From: Bryoerythrophyllum caledonicum
Lineage: Eukaryota; Streptophyta; Bryopsida; Pottiales; Pottiaceae
Direction: 5' to 3'
Assembly (NCBI GenBank): GCA_963971425.1
Contig: OZ020526.1
Span: 18,691,173-18,755,172 of the forward strand
DNA length: 64,000 nucleotides
The position numbers and the translations under genes are program-made. Each line of letters opens with the position of its first letter. Position 1 is the first letter of the stretch. A model generated the notes under the pieces. The model was not told where the DNA came from and did not search any database. It worked only from the letters and a program-made list of their open reading frames with translations. Positions 1 through 12,207 of this stretch are shown here, in pieces.

Positions 1-134
1 GCAATAAAGACGGGGCCCCACCTCGGGTAACTCCGAGCGTGGGGGGTTTTCTGTCCGCGCCTCTGAGCACAACGCTCCACACACAGTCATCTAGGAAATC
101 ACATGCTTGTCTTTCCTCCTCAAAAAGGAAGACA

Positions 135-945
135 AATTAACTCTGTAGCCCTTAGCACCTAGGAGACCCAAATTGGGACGATTGAGGAGATAAAACTCAT
201 TTTTCATGAAATCCATGAGAAATTAGGTTGTGAAATTTGATGTTTCAATTTGCGCACACATTACATGAACACTCTACAAAAATAAGATCATGACTTGGAG
301 TTACGGAACTCAGGGAAAAGCCAGGAATACAACACAAAATACATCAAATACACTAAAATACAATGAATACCATGACGTATATTATGTTGTATTTCATACA
401 CATGCAAAATGATTTGGGTCATAAATTTTGATTGAAATTTGTCTATAAAAGTTTTTTCATTGTTTTGTGATTGTCCATCTCTCTCATTGCGTACAAAACT
501 TTTGTTTAATTTGTATAAGTTTGGAACATTTTTGCATACACTCAAATAGACAAAAGTAAAAAAATCATCAATAATCATGTATAAATGTTTTCTTCATATA
601 TGATATATCAATGCCAACCTATCGACCTAGAGCATATGTGAACCTCTTTTATTCAAAGTAAACAAATTCTTGCAAGAATCTATTGATGGATAAAGTAGTA
701 TACCCTCCAAAGTGCACAATTTTCATTACCAATATACGGTAACTTCAAACACTATAATCTTTTCCATCAACCATTGGATGTTGTGCAAAATTTTCCCAAA
801 GTTTAGGTCATGGTTTGAGTTTAATTTTGTAAGGTTGGATATTAAAATTAGGCATTGTATCTCCATCAAAGTATGCTCAAAGAAAAATAAAAATGAGTAC
901 ATATCCTGGTTTTGGAGAAACATGACCTAGGCGCTAAATGGTTAA
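135..945 (-). repeat. Dispersed repeat R1, copy 1 (inverted relative to copy 2 at 51.9-52.7 kb)
   Basis: The reverse complement of this block matches 51885-52715 over most of its length. Both copies carry the same runs around the short string ATGCCTAAT and the phrase CACAACATCCAATGGTTGAT, and both end near a CTTAACC/GGTTTAAGGCC boundary. No conserved reading frame survives; the short ORFs on both strands are incidental. The block contains a degenerate form (741-780) of the core motif shared with the TTAA-flanked elements described elsewhere. It is probably an old non-autonomous DNA element. Boundaries are approximate. Confidence 0.75.
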
Positions 946-1269
946 GGCCAACTAGGGTGACCAAGCTTGGGAGAATCTATGAGTGTAAATAGATGATGTA
1001 GAACATCATCTACAACGGGTACAGTACATCTCGATAGGTTGTCATCAAAATCACTATAGTTTGCCCGTCAGACTTTGGCGCACATTCTTACCACATTTGT
1101 TGAAAGCGCATGGATCCTTGAAATTCAACTTAGGCCGCGGATCAAACAAAGATGAAGTATCAGTCCACCAAATTTGCATATTACTCCAAAAGTGACCACC
1201 TATATGCCTCTTGTCCTTAAAGGGTTAGGTGACAACAAGCCCTCATGTGACATAAGATGGAGCAACCCT

Positions 1270-1735
1270 AAAATCCTAAAGGACCAAAGCATATTTTTGG
1301 AATCTCTACTCCATTGATAAAAACTCCCAAGATAAACTTTTGAGAATGTAATTTTAGGATCTTCTTTGAAACATACTATACAAAGTGGTCACTTTTGAAC
1401 ACTACCTCTTGAACTAATTATTTTTTTAGATTGTAGTGATTTGAACACAATGGGTATCAATAGGTATGGCCTTGGCATTACAATGGTATCACCTATGTAT
1501 TACACGAGTATCACCTTAGCATTACATGGATATTACCTATACAAATCTCTTGAATTTTCTAGAAAATTGGACGTTCTCCATTCTAATTAATCATGTATAT
1601 AATTGACCACTACGTAGGATAAATGAGATGATTTGGTGAATGTTTAGTGAATTTTGACCGTACATATTGAAAGATGATTGCACTCAAGGTGAAAAATTGT
1701 GTCCCTCAAATAAACACTTGGTCCTTTAGAGGTTG
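1270..1735. mobile_element. Degenerate small TIR element of the TTAA-associated family
   Basis: The left end reads TCCTAAAGGACCAAAG and the right end, reverse complemented, reads CTCTAAAGGACCAAG, giving imperfect terminal inverted repeats. These resemble the ends of the better-preserved element at 45471-46283. The flanks (TAAAA on the left, TTGA on the right) look like decayed TTAA. The family core motif occurs on the reverse strand at about 1651-1692. There is no coding potential, so it is a MITE-like non-autonomous element. Confidence 0.5.
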
Positions 1736-3640
1736 AGGCCAAATGGGGTCTGAAATCACATTGTATGTAAAAAGGAATAATGCAAGGAACAACTCAGAAA
1801 GGTAAAGAGTTAGCAAGCAAGCTTGACTAGCAATTTTTCAAATGCAGTGTCAATGATATTGAATTGACATAGAATTCAAAAGCTCAAAAACCACCCAAGC
1901 CGTAAACTAAGTTGTAGAGTATGTGGTACTTGTCATGGGTTGGTTGGATTTTTGGCCTCCTCCTTGTCCAATGCTAGGAACTACAAGAGAGTAAAAGAGA
2001 GAACAAGTGCCATGCTTGACCAATACATGGGTAATCCAAAACTACACCGACATGTATGAACTTCTAAGCAAGTCCAGCAGTGACGTGCTCACATCAACCA
2101 TTAAGCTCCAAGAGACCATACTCTAGTTGATGTACAAATGGAAATGTCTTCCACAAATGAAAAAGTCACATTTTCATCTAATACTGTAAATAGATGCAAT
2201 TCATAAGCATATTGACAAGATGCACTTTATTTCAAGCCATGTAGAATAATTTTGGACTTAGTTTTGGGTCATGGTAGGAAAGTATGTACTAAAAACAAAT
2301 CTTACTATGATATACTTTGAAACTTTTGGCATACCAAAATTTTGTTAAAACCATTCAGCTTGTATATTATGCATTTAAGCTTCGTTAATAGGATGAAGTT
2401 TACAAATTCAACATTTGACTCCAAAATTTACTATTTTTAAAATAGTAAAACTAATGAATTTTTTACTAATGCTAGTTCAATACTTATTATCATTGAATAG
2501 TATTTTCTACAAACTTCAAAAATATTAATGATTTTCATCCATCATAATAACCTTTATAACAAGTTAGGAGAATGTCCCTATGATCATCATGAATTCATTG
2601 CCATAGGCGTGGCATTGAAGAGTTAACATACATACCCTCCACAACCCAAAACCGCCACTGCAACTTTCCAATTGAGGGCCCCCTGAAAATTATTCTGCAT
2701 GTCAGAACACAGGACAGCTTTGGGCACCGGGGTGCAGTGTTGAGACAGCCTACAGGACAGATTGGGTGGGGTTGCGGTTTAGGGTTGCTACACCGTAGTA
2801 GGCTTGTCATGACAGTCTGAAGATGAGTGGGCTTGCACATGCGAAAAGGCCCCTCCTCCAGAATCATGCCTCCAGTACCATGGCAAAATCCTCGCAAATT
2901 ATCAGTTCTAGTTGTGACACATGGGAATGACGGCCAGAGAAAATCCTTATCCGAGGGGGCCACGAGGTGGTGGGGCCAAACCTGACCCCTAATTTTTTTG
3001 GATGGGGACCTATTTATAGAAAGAGAGGGGTTTGTCGAGGTAAACAATAGCCATAGGCCCCAATTTTTTCAAAAAAAATCCAAATAAAGCCTCTCGACCC
3101 CCCAAAATAAGAGGGCCAGAAAAATGACATCATGCAATTAAGACGGGGCCCACCTCCATAAGGACGAGCGAGGGGTCAATTCTCCCTGGCTTGCGAAGGA
3201 CCAACAGCACTTCAAAATATGCTCAGCTGAATGAACTTCGCAGCTGGAGGCTTCCAAAATTGGCTCTTTTCAAATTCATGACATTTCTCATGGGAGCATC
3301 AGTTCTGACCCATAATATTATTCATTTGGGCATAATTCACTACTCTAAAAATGATGTTCAGTGTATTCACATAAATTGATTTGAAAATGCTATAATTTTT
3401 TTTATCTTGATGAATTTTTTTACTAACTATGTCTATAATGATAGTAATGATAGTAATGATAGTTGTGTTATCTATAAAAATATTCATCAAAAGTTAAAAA
3501 AACAATAGCACTTCCAAATCATGTACGATAGTGTGGATACCCTAAACATCATGTTTAGTGTACTGCAACCTACCAAATAGAGTTGGTTCTCAAAAGAGTT
3601 CAATATTTATTTAACCCATGTCAAAAAAATAAAAAAAAAA
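1736..3640. other. Gene-free AT-rich spacer
   Basis: No reading frame with coding character is visible. The 150-codon frame at 2595-3047 on the minus strand has no ATG and no recognisable domain. A segment reading AAGACGGGGCCCACCTC at about 3140 recurs, with one inserted C, at about 8-25, so the first 3.2 kb may lie between two copies of another repeat whose limits I cannot define. Confidence 0.4.
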
Positions 3641-3645
3641 TAAAA

Positions 3646-3648
<3 letters not shown>

Positions 3649-3677
<29 letters not shown>
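3649..3677. repeat. (AT)n microsatellite after an A-rich run
   Basis: About 14 uninterrupted AT units follow a run rich in A from about 3623. A simple-sequence tract with no associated gene. Confidence 0.95.
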
Positions 3678-3678
<1 letters not shown>

Positions 3679-3968
3679 CCCATACAATTCCTTGACTACA
3701 CTAATTACAAACTTTAACACCAAATGTTAACAATGCTACTAATTGTACAACACTGAAATGTCAACATTAATAGAAAGTGGAGACAACTGTGATTTCAGAA
3801 TTTTACCGTTTTACCATTTAATGTTAGTGCATAAATAATTCTAATTTCTGACCACACTTTGGTTCAATCAATCCCCAAATCCAGATTGCAACTTCTACTC
3901 TGGAACCGGGCCAAGATGGAGACCTGGATTGAAACCCTATGTGGCAAACCCAACTGAAATCCCACTTG

Positions 3969-4072
3969 GGAAGAGGGTGGATGGGCGCGGAAAGAAGGTG
4001 GATGGGCTGGGAAAGAAGGTGGATGGGCGGGGAAAGAAGGTGGATGGGCGGGGAAAGAAGGTGGATGGGCGG
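3969..4072. repeat. 21-bp minisatellite, five copies
   Basis: Five tandem units of the form GGAAAGAAGGTGGATGGGCG plus one base. The first is 20 bp and most divergent; the last three are identical. Read on the minus strand the array produces a heptad-like Pro-Ile-His-Leu-Leu-Ser-Pro repeat in a short ORF, which I regard as a by-product of the repeat. Confidence 0.9.
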
Positions 4073-4230
4073 GATGGTGGCAAGATGGTGAGGCAACTGG
4101 TGCGTTGAGTTGGGGCAATTTCCATTGATGAGAAAGAGAGTGAGATAGCGAATCCGTGTTTGTAAAGCCACTGTTCATTTGGGCTGCCTGCTCTTGCTTG
4201 GCTCAGATATCTTTACGTTTGTTTGCTCAC

Positions 4231-4632
4231 TAAGGTTGGATGACCTATAACCACAACGAACCCCATAATGGAGAAGCTAAAGTGGACCAAAACCACCACA
4301 GACCCACCCCATTTCCGAAATTTTAGGAAGTCATGTATGATTGGGTGTCAGTTCATGATTGGTTCAAAGCTGCCGGTTTTTAGTCAATGCAGAAGTGGTT
4401 ATTAGTACAACTTAGTGTGGAAATAGAGAGTTTTGTATGTCGAGGAATGGGTCACGGCTTACTATCCACTTTGAAAATTTGTAGCAATTTCAATATGAAG
4501 AAATAAATGGTCTCGACAATTGCAATATTCATGAAATCCTATTTTGAATTCCCAAAAAATGTCTTACCACGTATACAAACGCTATAAATAGGTCAGCAAG
4601 CTTAATTGGTGGTTATAGGTCATCCAACCTTA
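4231..4632. mobile_element. MITE-like element with perfect 24-bp terminal inverted repeats
   Basis: The left terminus (4231-4254) starts TAAGGTTGGATGACCTATAA. Its exact 24-base reverse complement occupies 4609-4632. The 402-bp element has no ORF. A target duplication cannot be assigned: TAA on the left and TTA on the right may belong to the TIR itself. Size and long perfect TIR fit a non-autonomous class II element, and perfect TIRs argue for a fairly recent insertion. Confidence 0.8.
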
Positions 4633-4664
4633 ATCAGTGGTCAAGTTTGTCATTCAGTTCATCT

Positions 4665-5211
4665 AAGGTAGAGGCACCCAATTCTGACCGGCCACCTAAT
4701 TCCGATTAGTAGAGTATGCATGGCATGGTGCATGAAAATGGAAAATGCTTGAAATGGTGCATGAAGTGACCCAAAACCAATAACTCAAAATCTGAAAACA
4801 CCAGTCATTGTCGGCATTGGGTCATGATGTGTGCAATTTTGGGTTGCTCCACCTCAATTAACCTCTCGTTGGTGGCATTGCCTCAAAAGTCAAACAAGGC
4901 CGATCGGTATTGGATACCCTCCATGGGTTGGTGATCCATGGCATGTCTTCTCTCTTTTACTCACTCTCACTTATTGGCATTGGCTAAAGGAGGGCACCAA
5001 ATCTCACCAACTCTAGAGTTTGAATATGGGCTCCGGTGGTTTTTGGGCTTTTAAATTCTATATCAATTCCAAAGCTTTGTGATTAAATTTGAAAAATTAT
5101 TTGTTGAGTTTCATTACTAATTCCGCATCTTTCTACATAAATATTTTTTACATACGATGTCATTTGAGTCCTGAACTGGCTTAAGTGATTGGAATTGGGT
5201 GCCTCTATCTT
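4665..5211. mobile_element. Second MITE-like element, about 20-bp TIRs
   Basis: The left end AAGGTAGAGGCACCCAATTC (4665-4684) matches the reverse complement of 5192-5211 at 19 of 20 positions. The element is 547 bp, non-coding, and lies 32 bp from the preceding MITE. Both begin TAAGGT and end CTTA-like, but their internal sequences are unrelated by eye. Confidence 0.7.
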
Positions 5212-5350
5212 ATAACTACACCTAGGTTCCAAGCCATGCCAAATGTGCTAGTGTTAGAAGATGACGCATTGATTAACATTGTACTATTTTTTGAGAGGTT
5301 ATAAGTATGCTATCATGATCCACATTACCTTATTTAATTGCATCTTTATC

Positions 5351-6484
5351 TTAACCCCTAAGAGCCCAAGTGTACTTGGGGCATACATTTTGGATTTTGG
5401 GCATGTACCTTTGAGTGGAAAAAATACTCTAATTCTTATGAAAATTTTGCACTGCATTGTCCTTGATGAAATCTATATGGGGAATTTTTCAAATATGATT
5501 TTGGACTTTTGGTTGAAAAGTTATTAGCCTTCAAAGGTCAAAATGGGGAGTCTAGACTATAGGGGAAGCCATGTCAACCAATGCAATTTGAGGAGAAAAA
5601 TGGGGCAGAATTTTGGGACAGAAAGGGCGAGGAAACGAGTCCAGACTTCTACGCACGGAGTCCAAGTGGATATAGCTTCAAAAATTATTAAAAGTGTCAT
5701 TAAAATAATTAAAAAAACAGCAAACAATCAGCCGTCAGCTGGCCCGCCAGCTTCTCGCACTAGAAGCGGGCCCGCCGAGATTTTTAAAGTTTTTAAAAAG
5801 TTTTTTAATTTATTTTTATTTTTATTTTTGTGGGTTGATCTAGCTACAAGGGCTGTCAAAAGCGGGACAAATTGGCCACCCAATTTCAAGCACTACCCTT
5901 TCCCATAATGCTTTATTTATTCTGTATATTCATGAAAATTATGGATTTTACTAATTTTGGTCGTTTCTTTTTCTAAAATTAGTGAAAAAATAAACTGAAA
6001 GTTTCCACCATTGGGATTCACAAATGCAGCAACTTGTATGAAACAAACAATTTCATATCACTTATGTAGTAATTGTCATCATTTTGTACCCCCTTTTACT
6101 AAAGTATATATTTCTACATCTATTACCCCTTGAATTGACCTCAAATTTTGCACACAAATAGCGAACAACATATAAGTCATATTGGTAAAAGATTTTATCA
6201 CATTTCAATGTAAAAACTAGAAGATATGCCTAGTCAAAGTAGGTTGACCTTGCCGAGCAAGAGGGAAAAATACTTTTCTTTGCACTTCAAACGCTATAAT
6301 CTTCACATCCGTATGGTGGATTGCAACCAAATTTATATTGTAAGTTCATATACATGTCTATTTTAGGATTGTATTGTTAAAAGTCTAAAATTAGACTTTA
6401 ATGTTAGATTTTGTTGCCACTTGTTGATGATGGCACATTTGGAGTGTTTCATGAGGGAAAATGCCTTGGGCTTTTAGGGGTTAA
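5351..6484. mobile_element. TTAA-flanked TIR element (1.1 kb)
   Basis: TTAA at 5351-5354 is followed by CCCCTAAGAGCCCAAG. The other end, reverse complemented, is CCCCTAAAAGCCCAAG ending at 6480, followed by TTAA at 6481-6484, so the TIR is 16 bp with one mismatch. TTAA target sites with CCC-starting TIRs are known for piggyBac-type elements; that link is inference because no transposase is present. The core motif shared with related copies lies near 6283-6320. The internal frame 5543-5908 has no recognisable domain. Confidence 0.65.
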
Positions 6485-7266
6485 AAGTCGTTTACTACAT
6501 GTATGTAAGAAACTCAATATTTAGAAGCATCAACCAGTTGATTTTTTTTTCCTGAAACACCAATCACCCTCAAATCATGTGTTGCACCAATGTTTGTCCT
6601 TGTTCTCTAAACAAATTTATACTGTAATGTTAAGATTGGATTTTACAACTTACAAATAAATCAAGGGTGATGTGTATACCCTACCCTTGAGCTTAGAACC
6701 ATTAGAAAATCTCCATGTTACAACTCTGGATTGCAAAACACACAGTCTCAGTAATTCAGGATCTTTCAAAATGACGCACATGTCTTCTCCTAGAGTTAGG
6801 CCCTTTGTGGAAGATCAAAGTCTCTACTTAGTCTTCATTTGAAGTTCAGCTAAGGGCAACTTCACACTATGCCCAAGTCGAGTGACCGTCCGTCAAAATG
6901 AGTGGCCAAACTATGGCGAGAGGCCAAACTTTCTTGCCAAAAAAATACATTAAATAATATAGATTGAAGGTTTGACCGGTCGTGATGTGAAGCCCCAAAG
7001 GCCAAGTCTAAAGTCCAAACCTCATATCAATACGCTGTCCTGATGTAAATATCTACAGTGTGTAAAATATTTACTTGTTTATTTTTTTGGAAAGATCTTT
7101 GATTAGGAGGACGAAACTTATTGGTGACGCTTCTAGTAGCTTCAAGGTGACGCTTATTGCTCATGGAATTGTTTAAAAGGCGAAAACCGTAAACAATATT
7201 CACCAATTCGAAGTATTCCTTTACGTTTTTAGAGTTTGTGTTTGGATTCAAAGTTCGAACTAATAT
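6485..7266. other. Gene-free spacer
   Basis: AT-rich sequence with no convincing reading frame or repeat seen by eye. Confidence 0.4.
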
Positions 7267-7723
7267 GTCAAACTGGAGGGTTTTTATGGAGTTACAAGAT
7301 CTAGAGTCTGAACCGGAGGTAGATTTACAGCTTTCATTGTCTCAGTTGCCAATTCAACCATCTTAGTCGGCGGTTTCTATACCATTGCCATTTCACCCGC
7401 AAGATGAAGCTGGATCTTCTCGTCCGTTGAAGCAACCTTGTGTTGAGCAGCGTTGGCATGGTAATCTCCAAAAGGACGCTCGTGTTTTAGTAATCTTACT
7501 TTAAACTGGATGTGTTGAATCGGACACCCGTGGAGTGACATTTGAAGGCAGTTTCGAGGGCCTGAACGAAGACCATTATTTTTGTATACCTAGGCCAATC
7601 GAGCTAAGCGCTGACCACCATCGTTGGTTTGAAAGGCCAGTGAATCTTTTGACAAAGACTCAACGTGCAGATTACATCGCAATTACTATGAAGCGCATCC
7701 TCAAGTTCTTGCAGATGGAATAA
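7267..7723 (+). pseudogene. Decayed protein-coding ORF of unknown family
   Basis: One frame runs from an ATG at 7267 to a TAA at 7721-7723 and is broken by two in-frame stops (a TAG near 7365 and a TAA near 7501). Coding-like character continues on both sides of each stop in the same frame: an acidic N-terminal part, a Pro/Ser-rich middle, and a C-terminal part with aromatic and basic residues ending in Lys-Phe-Leu-Gln-Met-Glu. I recognise no domain. It could be a decayed gag-like ORF of a retroelement or a host pseudogene. Persistence of one frame is the only evidence that it was coding. Confidence 0.35.
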
Positions 7724-8094
7724 CACTATTCTTTGACTTTAGTTTTTCCCTTTACTTAATTTTGATTGAAGTTTTGTACAAAATTTAAGTGTTTTGTGTT
7801 TCATTTGAATGTTAGAAGTTAAAAGATGGTAGATAGAGGATAGTTTACCTCCTAGTTACAACTCTAAAGATTTGTTGACCTTTAAAGATAAGTAGATACT
7901 TATCTTTTGAGTTTTCCTAGGGCCAATAGGTGTTTTGAGGCCCATGTAATATGCACATGGGCTGATCTTATCCACCTTAGGGGTCTAGAGGGTAGGTAAG
8001 CATCTCCTCTCTCCTTCTTAGTCGGGTTTTGGGGGAAAAAGGAGTTAGTGTGCTTTTAGAGTGAAGTGTGTCTGGGTGTCGAGAGCCGAGAGTT

Positions 8095-8745
8095 TGATGG
8101 GCCATAACTTTGGTTATAAGAAACAATTTGGAATGCAATTTTGAGGGTTTCTTCCTCTTTGAGATGCGCTCTTAGAGAGATTATTTTTTCTTGATTTGAA
8201 GTAGTAAACAAAAAGTTACAAGCGTGTGAGTGGAGGAGGGTCTGTTGCCACCCAAAGAAGACGAGCAGAGATTCGGGCGGCCACCAAAGTTTGTAGTTTT
8301 TTCGTTTCTCTTCAAAAATTTCAGGGGTTGTAGAACTTTTGTTTAACTTTTCATAAACCTATGATTCAAGTAAATTAGAGTTGTATTGCAACAATTATGA
8401 AGGTTTGAAATTGTGAAAATCCGAGGCCATCCATTGAGAGGGCAGAGATTTCAACAAGCCATAACTTTTGGACAGTAGTTTAGAATAGTTTGAGATTTGA
8501 AATAGATGTGTGCAACATTGTCATAGCTCTCTAAAAAGTTGTTACAATTGAGATTTGGAATTTTGAAGAAGAAGTTATGAGCGATTGAATATCAAGAAGG
8601 GCGGAACTTTGAACTCGCATAACTTTTGGACAATAGTTTAGAATGACTTGAAATTTGGAGGAGTCTTAGTTATTTGTATTAGCTTTCTACAAGGTTATTA
8701 CACTTAGAAGTTGGAATTTTGAGTCATTTGTGGCACTTGTTTGAA
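8095..8745. repeat. Degenerate tandem repeat, units of about 160 bp
   Basis: The phrase CATAACTTTTGGACA followed by AGTTTAGAAT recurs at about 8460 and 8620, with similar downstream text (ATTTGGAATTTTGA). A weaker copy begins near 8100 with CATAACTTTGG. Such arrays are common in untranslated leaders and LTRs of plant retroelements, but no LTR pair or coding region could be tied to this one. Confidence 0.5.
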
Positions 8746-9999
8746 GGTCACAACCTTGGTAGAATCTTTTCTATTGGGTTTTTGAACACTTCTTTGAGTT
8801 TCTTTATGTTTTTGAACACATGATGATTTGAAGACTTGAAGACCAGAAGACATGAAGACTTGTGTGTTGTGGCTTGTGGCTTGTTATTCCTAGTCAGATT
8901 TGGAAGCTCGTTGTCCTTATTTTGTTATTCCCAGCCGGATTTTGAGGCTAGTAGTTTTCAATTCTGTTTCGTAAATTTTGTTGCGGCTAAGTGGGGTTGA
9001 TCATCGACACGGTCGTATTTATGTTGTTCCCACCGGTGAGGCGCAATTGCTGGTCACTGTGGGTTTGAATTTTGGGAGCCAATCTTTCGAACGGTTTCAG
9101 CTTGTGGTCTAGCCGTCCCGTTTTACCCATCCGAGGCCGTGGTTTCTTATCACCCACCCTTACCCTTAACCCTTTAGAACCACCACAGGATAGGCCAATG
9201 AGGAGGAGTTTCAAGACTAAAAACTGAAGACTGAAGATTGAAGATTACAAGATTTGACGGAACTCCATAGCAGACTATTAAAAGTCGCAGCCGGATACCT
9301 TGCGTATTATCAAGGCGCGCTCCTCTCTACACGACAACACCAAAAAAAATATCAGCCAATAAAAGTTAGCCAAAAGAATCAACCAAAAAAAATTAGCGAG
9401 AATTTTTGGCCTCTTTCATCTAACGGTCTAGATCTTGTGAGCTTTTGATTATTTTATTGAAAAATTTGATGGACTCTTGATTGTAGTTTGGATCTGCTAT
9501 AATGGGCGACCTAAGTTTTGCTGAAGAGGCCGTTGCTTTGGCGCCAAAACAGCACAAAAGTGTTGCCATGTAGGACGACAGCCTTTGGAGTTTGGGTACA
9601 AGTGTGAAGGCCCAAAGTCCAAACTTTGGCCATTCTAGCAATCTCATTGGTGAAAATCGACGGCCACTTGACTTGGCCACCAAGTGTGAAGCGGCTCTAA
9701 GTGTCCTTTAAGCAAAAAAACTAATTTTTTTACTGATGGAAATCTATGACACCCTCAATAGCCCAAATGTGGCATTGAACAAAAGGTGCCACAATTCAAA
9801 GTTGTGTATGTTCCATGTGGAATGTTTCAATATGCACTTTGTTCATAGGCTGTGTGCAAAGAGGAACTAAATTAAATTGCTGCAAAGTTGAATTCTCCCT
9901 GGTGTATGCATAAGTGTTGGATAATCACTAATTGATAGGCAAGACTGTGGAATTTGGTAGAGTACTATCCCTGACACACTGCACCAGACAGATTTTGCT
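8746..9999. other. Gene-free spacer
   Basis: Short ORFs on both strands (for example 8987-9214 minus and 9420-9683 minus) have no recognisable domain and no repeat support. I see nothing else. Confidence 0.35.
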
Positions 10000-10014
10000 T
10001 TAACCCCTAAATTA

Positions 10015-10041
10015 TCAAGAATCCCTTTAGGGGATTCTTGA
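10015..10041. repeat. Perfect 11-bp hairpin
   Basis: TCAAGAATCCC and its exact complement are separated by five bases. It lies a few bases inside a TTAACCCCTAAA string (from 10000) resembling the ends of the TTAA-flanked elements, so it may be a subterminal palindrome of such an element. No matching second end was found. Confidence 0.6.
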
Positions 10042-10329
10042 AGGTTTGGGCAGGTTCCTATTGTGTCAATTTATAACATTATTTTTTGAAATGTTTATTG
10101 TAGATGGACATTCTTAAAAGCTTTGTGTAAGTCTATTTTTTTCCCCTGAATCCAACATTTAATGAAAAAGTTATAAGGTTTTGAAGTTCAAATGGGGAAA
10201 GTAGGCACGTCTGGCAACTCCAAAACCTTTTGCTAGGACACTTTGTTGAATGTGATATCTTCAATACTAGCAAACAATATTATTTCCTTCTATACTGTCA
10301 AAAAAAATCTCTTGACTTCAATGAAAATA

Positions 10330-10870
10330 GCATATTAATCCAAGTCAAAAATTCTCACACATTGATGCACATTGTTGGACAAGGTACCAAGAAATCTTCT
10401 ATTTTTCCACATAAAACTTAGAGATCTTCATTTTTTACTTTTTATTTTCCCACAACATTATGTGGTGTAAACCTTCTTATTTTGACCATTCAGAATATCA
10501 TATTAAAGCAGATTAAGTTCACAAAAGAATTTAACGTGAATCGACAATTTTTGAACCTCCACTCCTTGCACAATTTTTTTGAATACGCTGCAGCCTTTCT
10601 TTTACCTCAAAAAATTGGTGTACAAGGAATAATATCATGCTTAACATGGTATTAATGAATTTAGACCTTGTGTAGTGCAAAAATTGGACACCAAGTAAAG
10701 TCAAAGTTTGTTGATCCACTAATCACAAAGATGAAAATGAACCCTTTTCTCTACTTCAAACACTATAATCCTTTAATCCTTGCGGTCAAAGTCTATGCAA
10801 TTGTGTGAGTATGTTACTTAATGAGTTGTAATTGAGATCTTGCGGTTAAAAGTAGAAAACTAGAGTTCAA
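10330..10870 (+). repeat. Dispersed repeat R2, copy 1
   Basis: Direct match to about 53795-54330. Shared runs include ATAGCATATTAATCCAAGTC, CCACATAAAACTT, GTGTAAACCTTCTTATT and CTCTACTTCAAAC. The two copies differ by many substitutions and short indels, so both are old. The family core motif is at about 10752-10790. There is no coding capacity. Confidence 0.75.
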
Positions 10871-12196
10871 AAGAATGAAGTAGGCCTCCGCTACTTCATG
10901 GACTCGACCAAAAAAAAAGTTGGAAAGAAAAAATAAAAGTTTGTTTTTTCTTCCTTACTCATTGCACTAAAACAAACGGTTTTGAAGTGTTTTTGGTGTG
11001 AAATTGTTATAGTAATTTAGGGATTAATCTATTTAATGTTGTGATGCTACCATCAACTTCTTTGGCTTCAATTTTTTATTTAAAAAATAAATAAATTGAA
11101 CTCATTATTACTATTATTAATATTAATACTATTATTACTACGGGCACAAATCAAACCAAATTTAATTGCAAAGAGATAAAACAATAGAAGTGGATAAAAA
11201 ATACGCGGAAGAGTTGGCCATGTGAAAGATATGATGGGGCACTAATAGAGCTTTCTAATCTAAGTCACATGTTTGCCTCATCTACTACAAAGAGCCTTCA
11301 ATTGAGCCCAATTGGTGTCAAAACGGGTAAAAGCTTAAATCTTGGCCACTTTGTCATAATCGTAAGAACCTGCCAAATGGTGCTCTGAGTCTTGTGCAAC
11401 GTTCATTGTTGTTGATTAAATATCCAATTGTTGCGGGCAATCAAAAAGTCCAAAGATTGATGCCTCAAAGAAAAAACCATATTCTACTAAGATTTTAAAC
11501 TTTTTGGATAGCCTAGAAGTAAAAATGGACTTATTGAGATTTGGTTTCTTCCATCGTTGTCTGATGTAGTTGTCAGGATCGGCACATGGAGGTGTTTGTA
11601 TAGGTGGTATTCGGATAGAAACCACCTAGAGAGTTGTAGAGTTACCGGAGAGCCCAAGACTTAGCGCTAATGAAAGATTAGAGTTAGGGTTAGTGCCGCG
11701 TGGCGGCTAGAGCAACGGTGGTGTCTTTTGACACCTAATCTCGGGACTTGGAATCAGATGACCTCCACGTGTGGTTGAGAGAGAGTCATCTTTCTCAAGT
11801 TGAGTCTCCCACGTGATGAGGTGAGGGTGTGTGCGTGTTGCACATCATTAGCCTTATCAAGACCATGTTTTCACTCTTGAAGAGTGGCATGGACTCAACT
11901 TATTGTGATTTATGAGTGTTTATCACTTATTTGTTAGTAAAGGGGTCCTTGTAGACCAATTACTAAATGTTGTGGTCTGGGTATTTATGTCTTTTTCCCT
12001 AGCCTAGGTTGCTAGAAGTTGATAGTTTCTTTTGTGAACTATTGTTTTCGTTGTTTACGGAAGCAACGGTGATAGTATAGTCACCATTGCTCCGAGTTTG
12101 CCTCTAATTGTGCGCTCTCACCTGTTGGCACGATGTTATCTTTGCACGATGTCTTTATGCACGACATAGTTTACAATAGCATTGAGAATCTTGGTA
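10871..12196. other. Gene-free sequence ending at the LINE insertion site
   Basis: No gene recognised. From about 11640 the composition changes to a mixed, LTR-like text, but no partner LTR was found. The last 11 bases (12197-12207, just beyond this stretch) are the left target duplication of the LINE. Confidence 0.4.
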
Positions 12197-12207
12197 ATAA
12201 AGCCCCA
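12197..12207. repeat. LINE target-site duplication, left copy
   Basis: ATAAAGCCCCA, identical to 20239-20249. These two copies define both ends of the LINE exactly. Confidence 0.9.

Noticed and set aside
2595-3047. 150-codon minus-strand frame as a gene
   Set aside because: It starts at TTG, has no recognisable domain and lies in repeat-like sequence.
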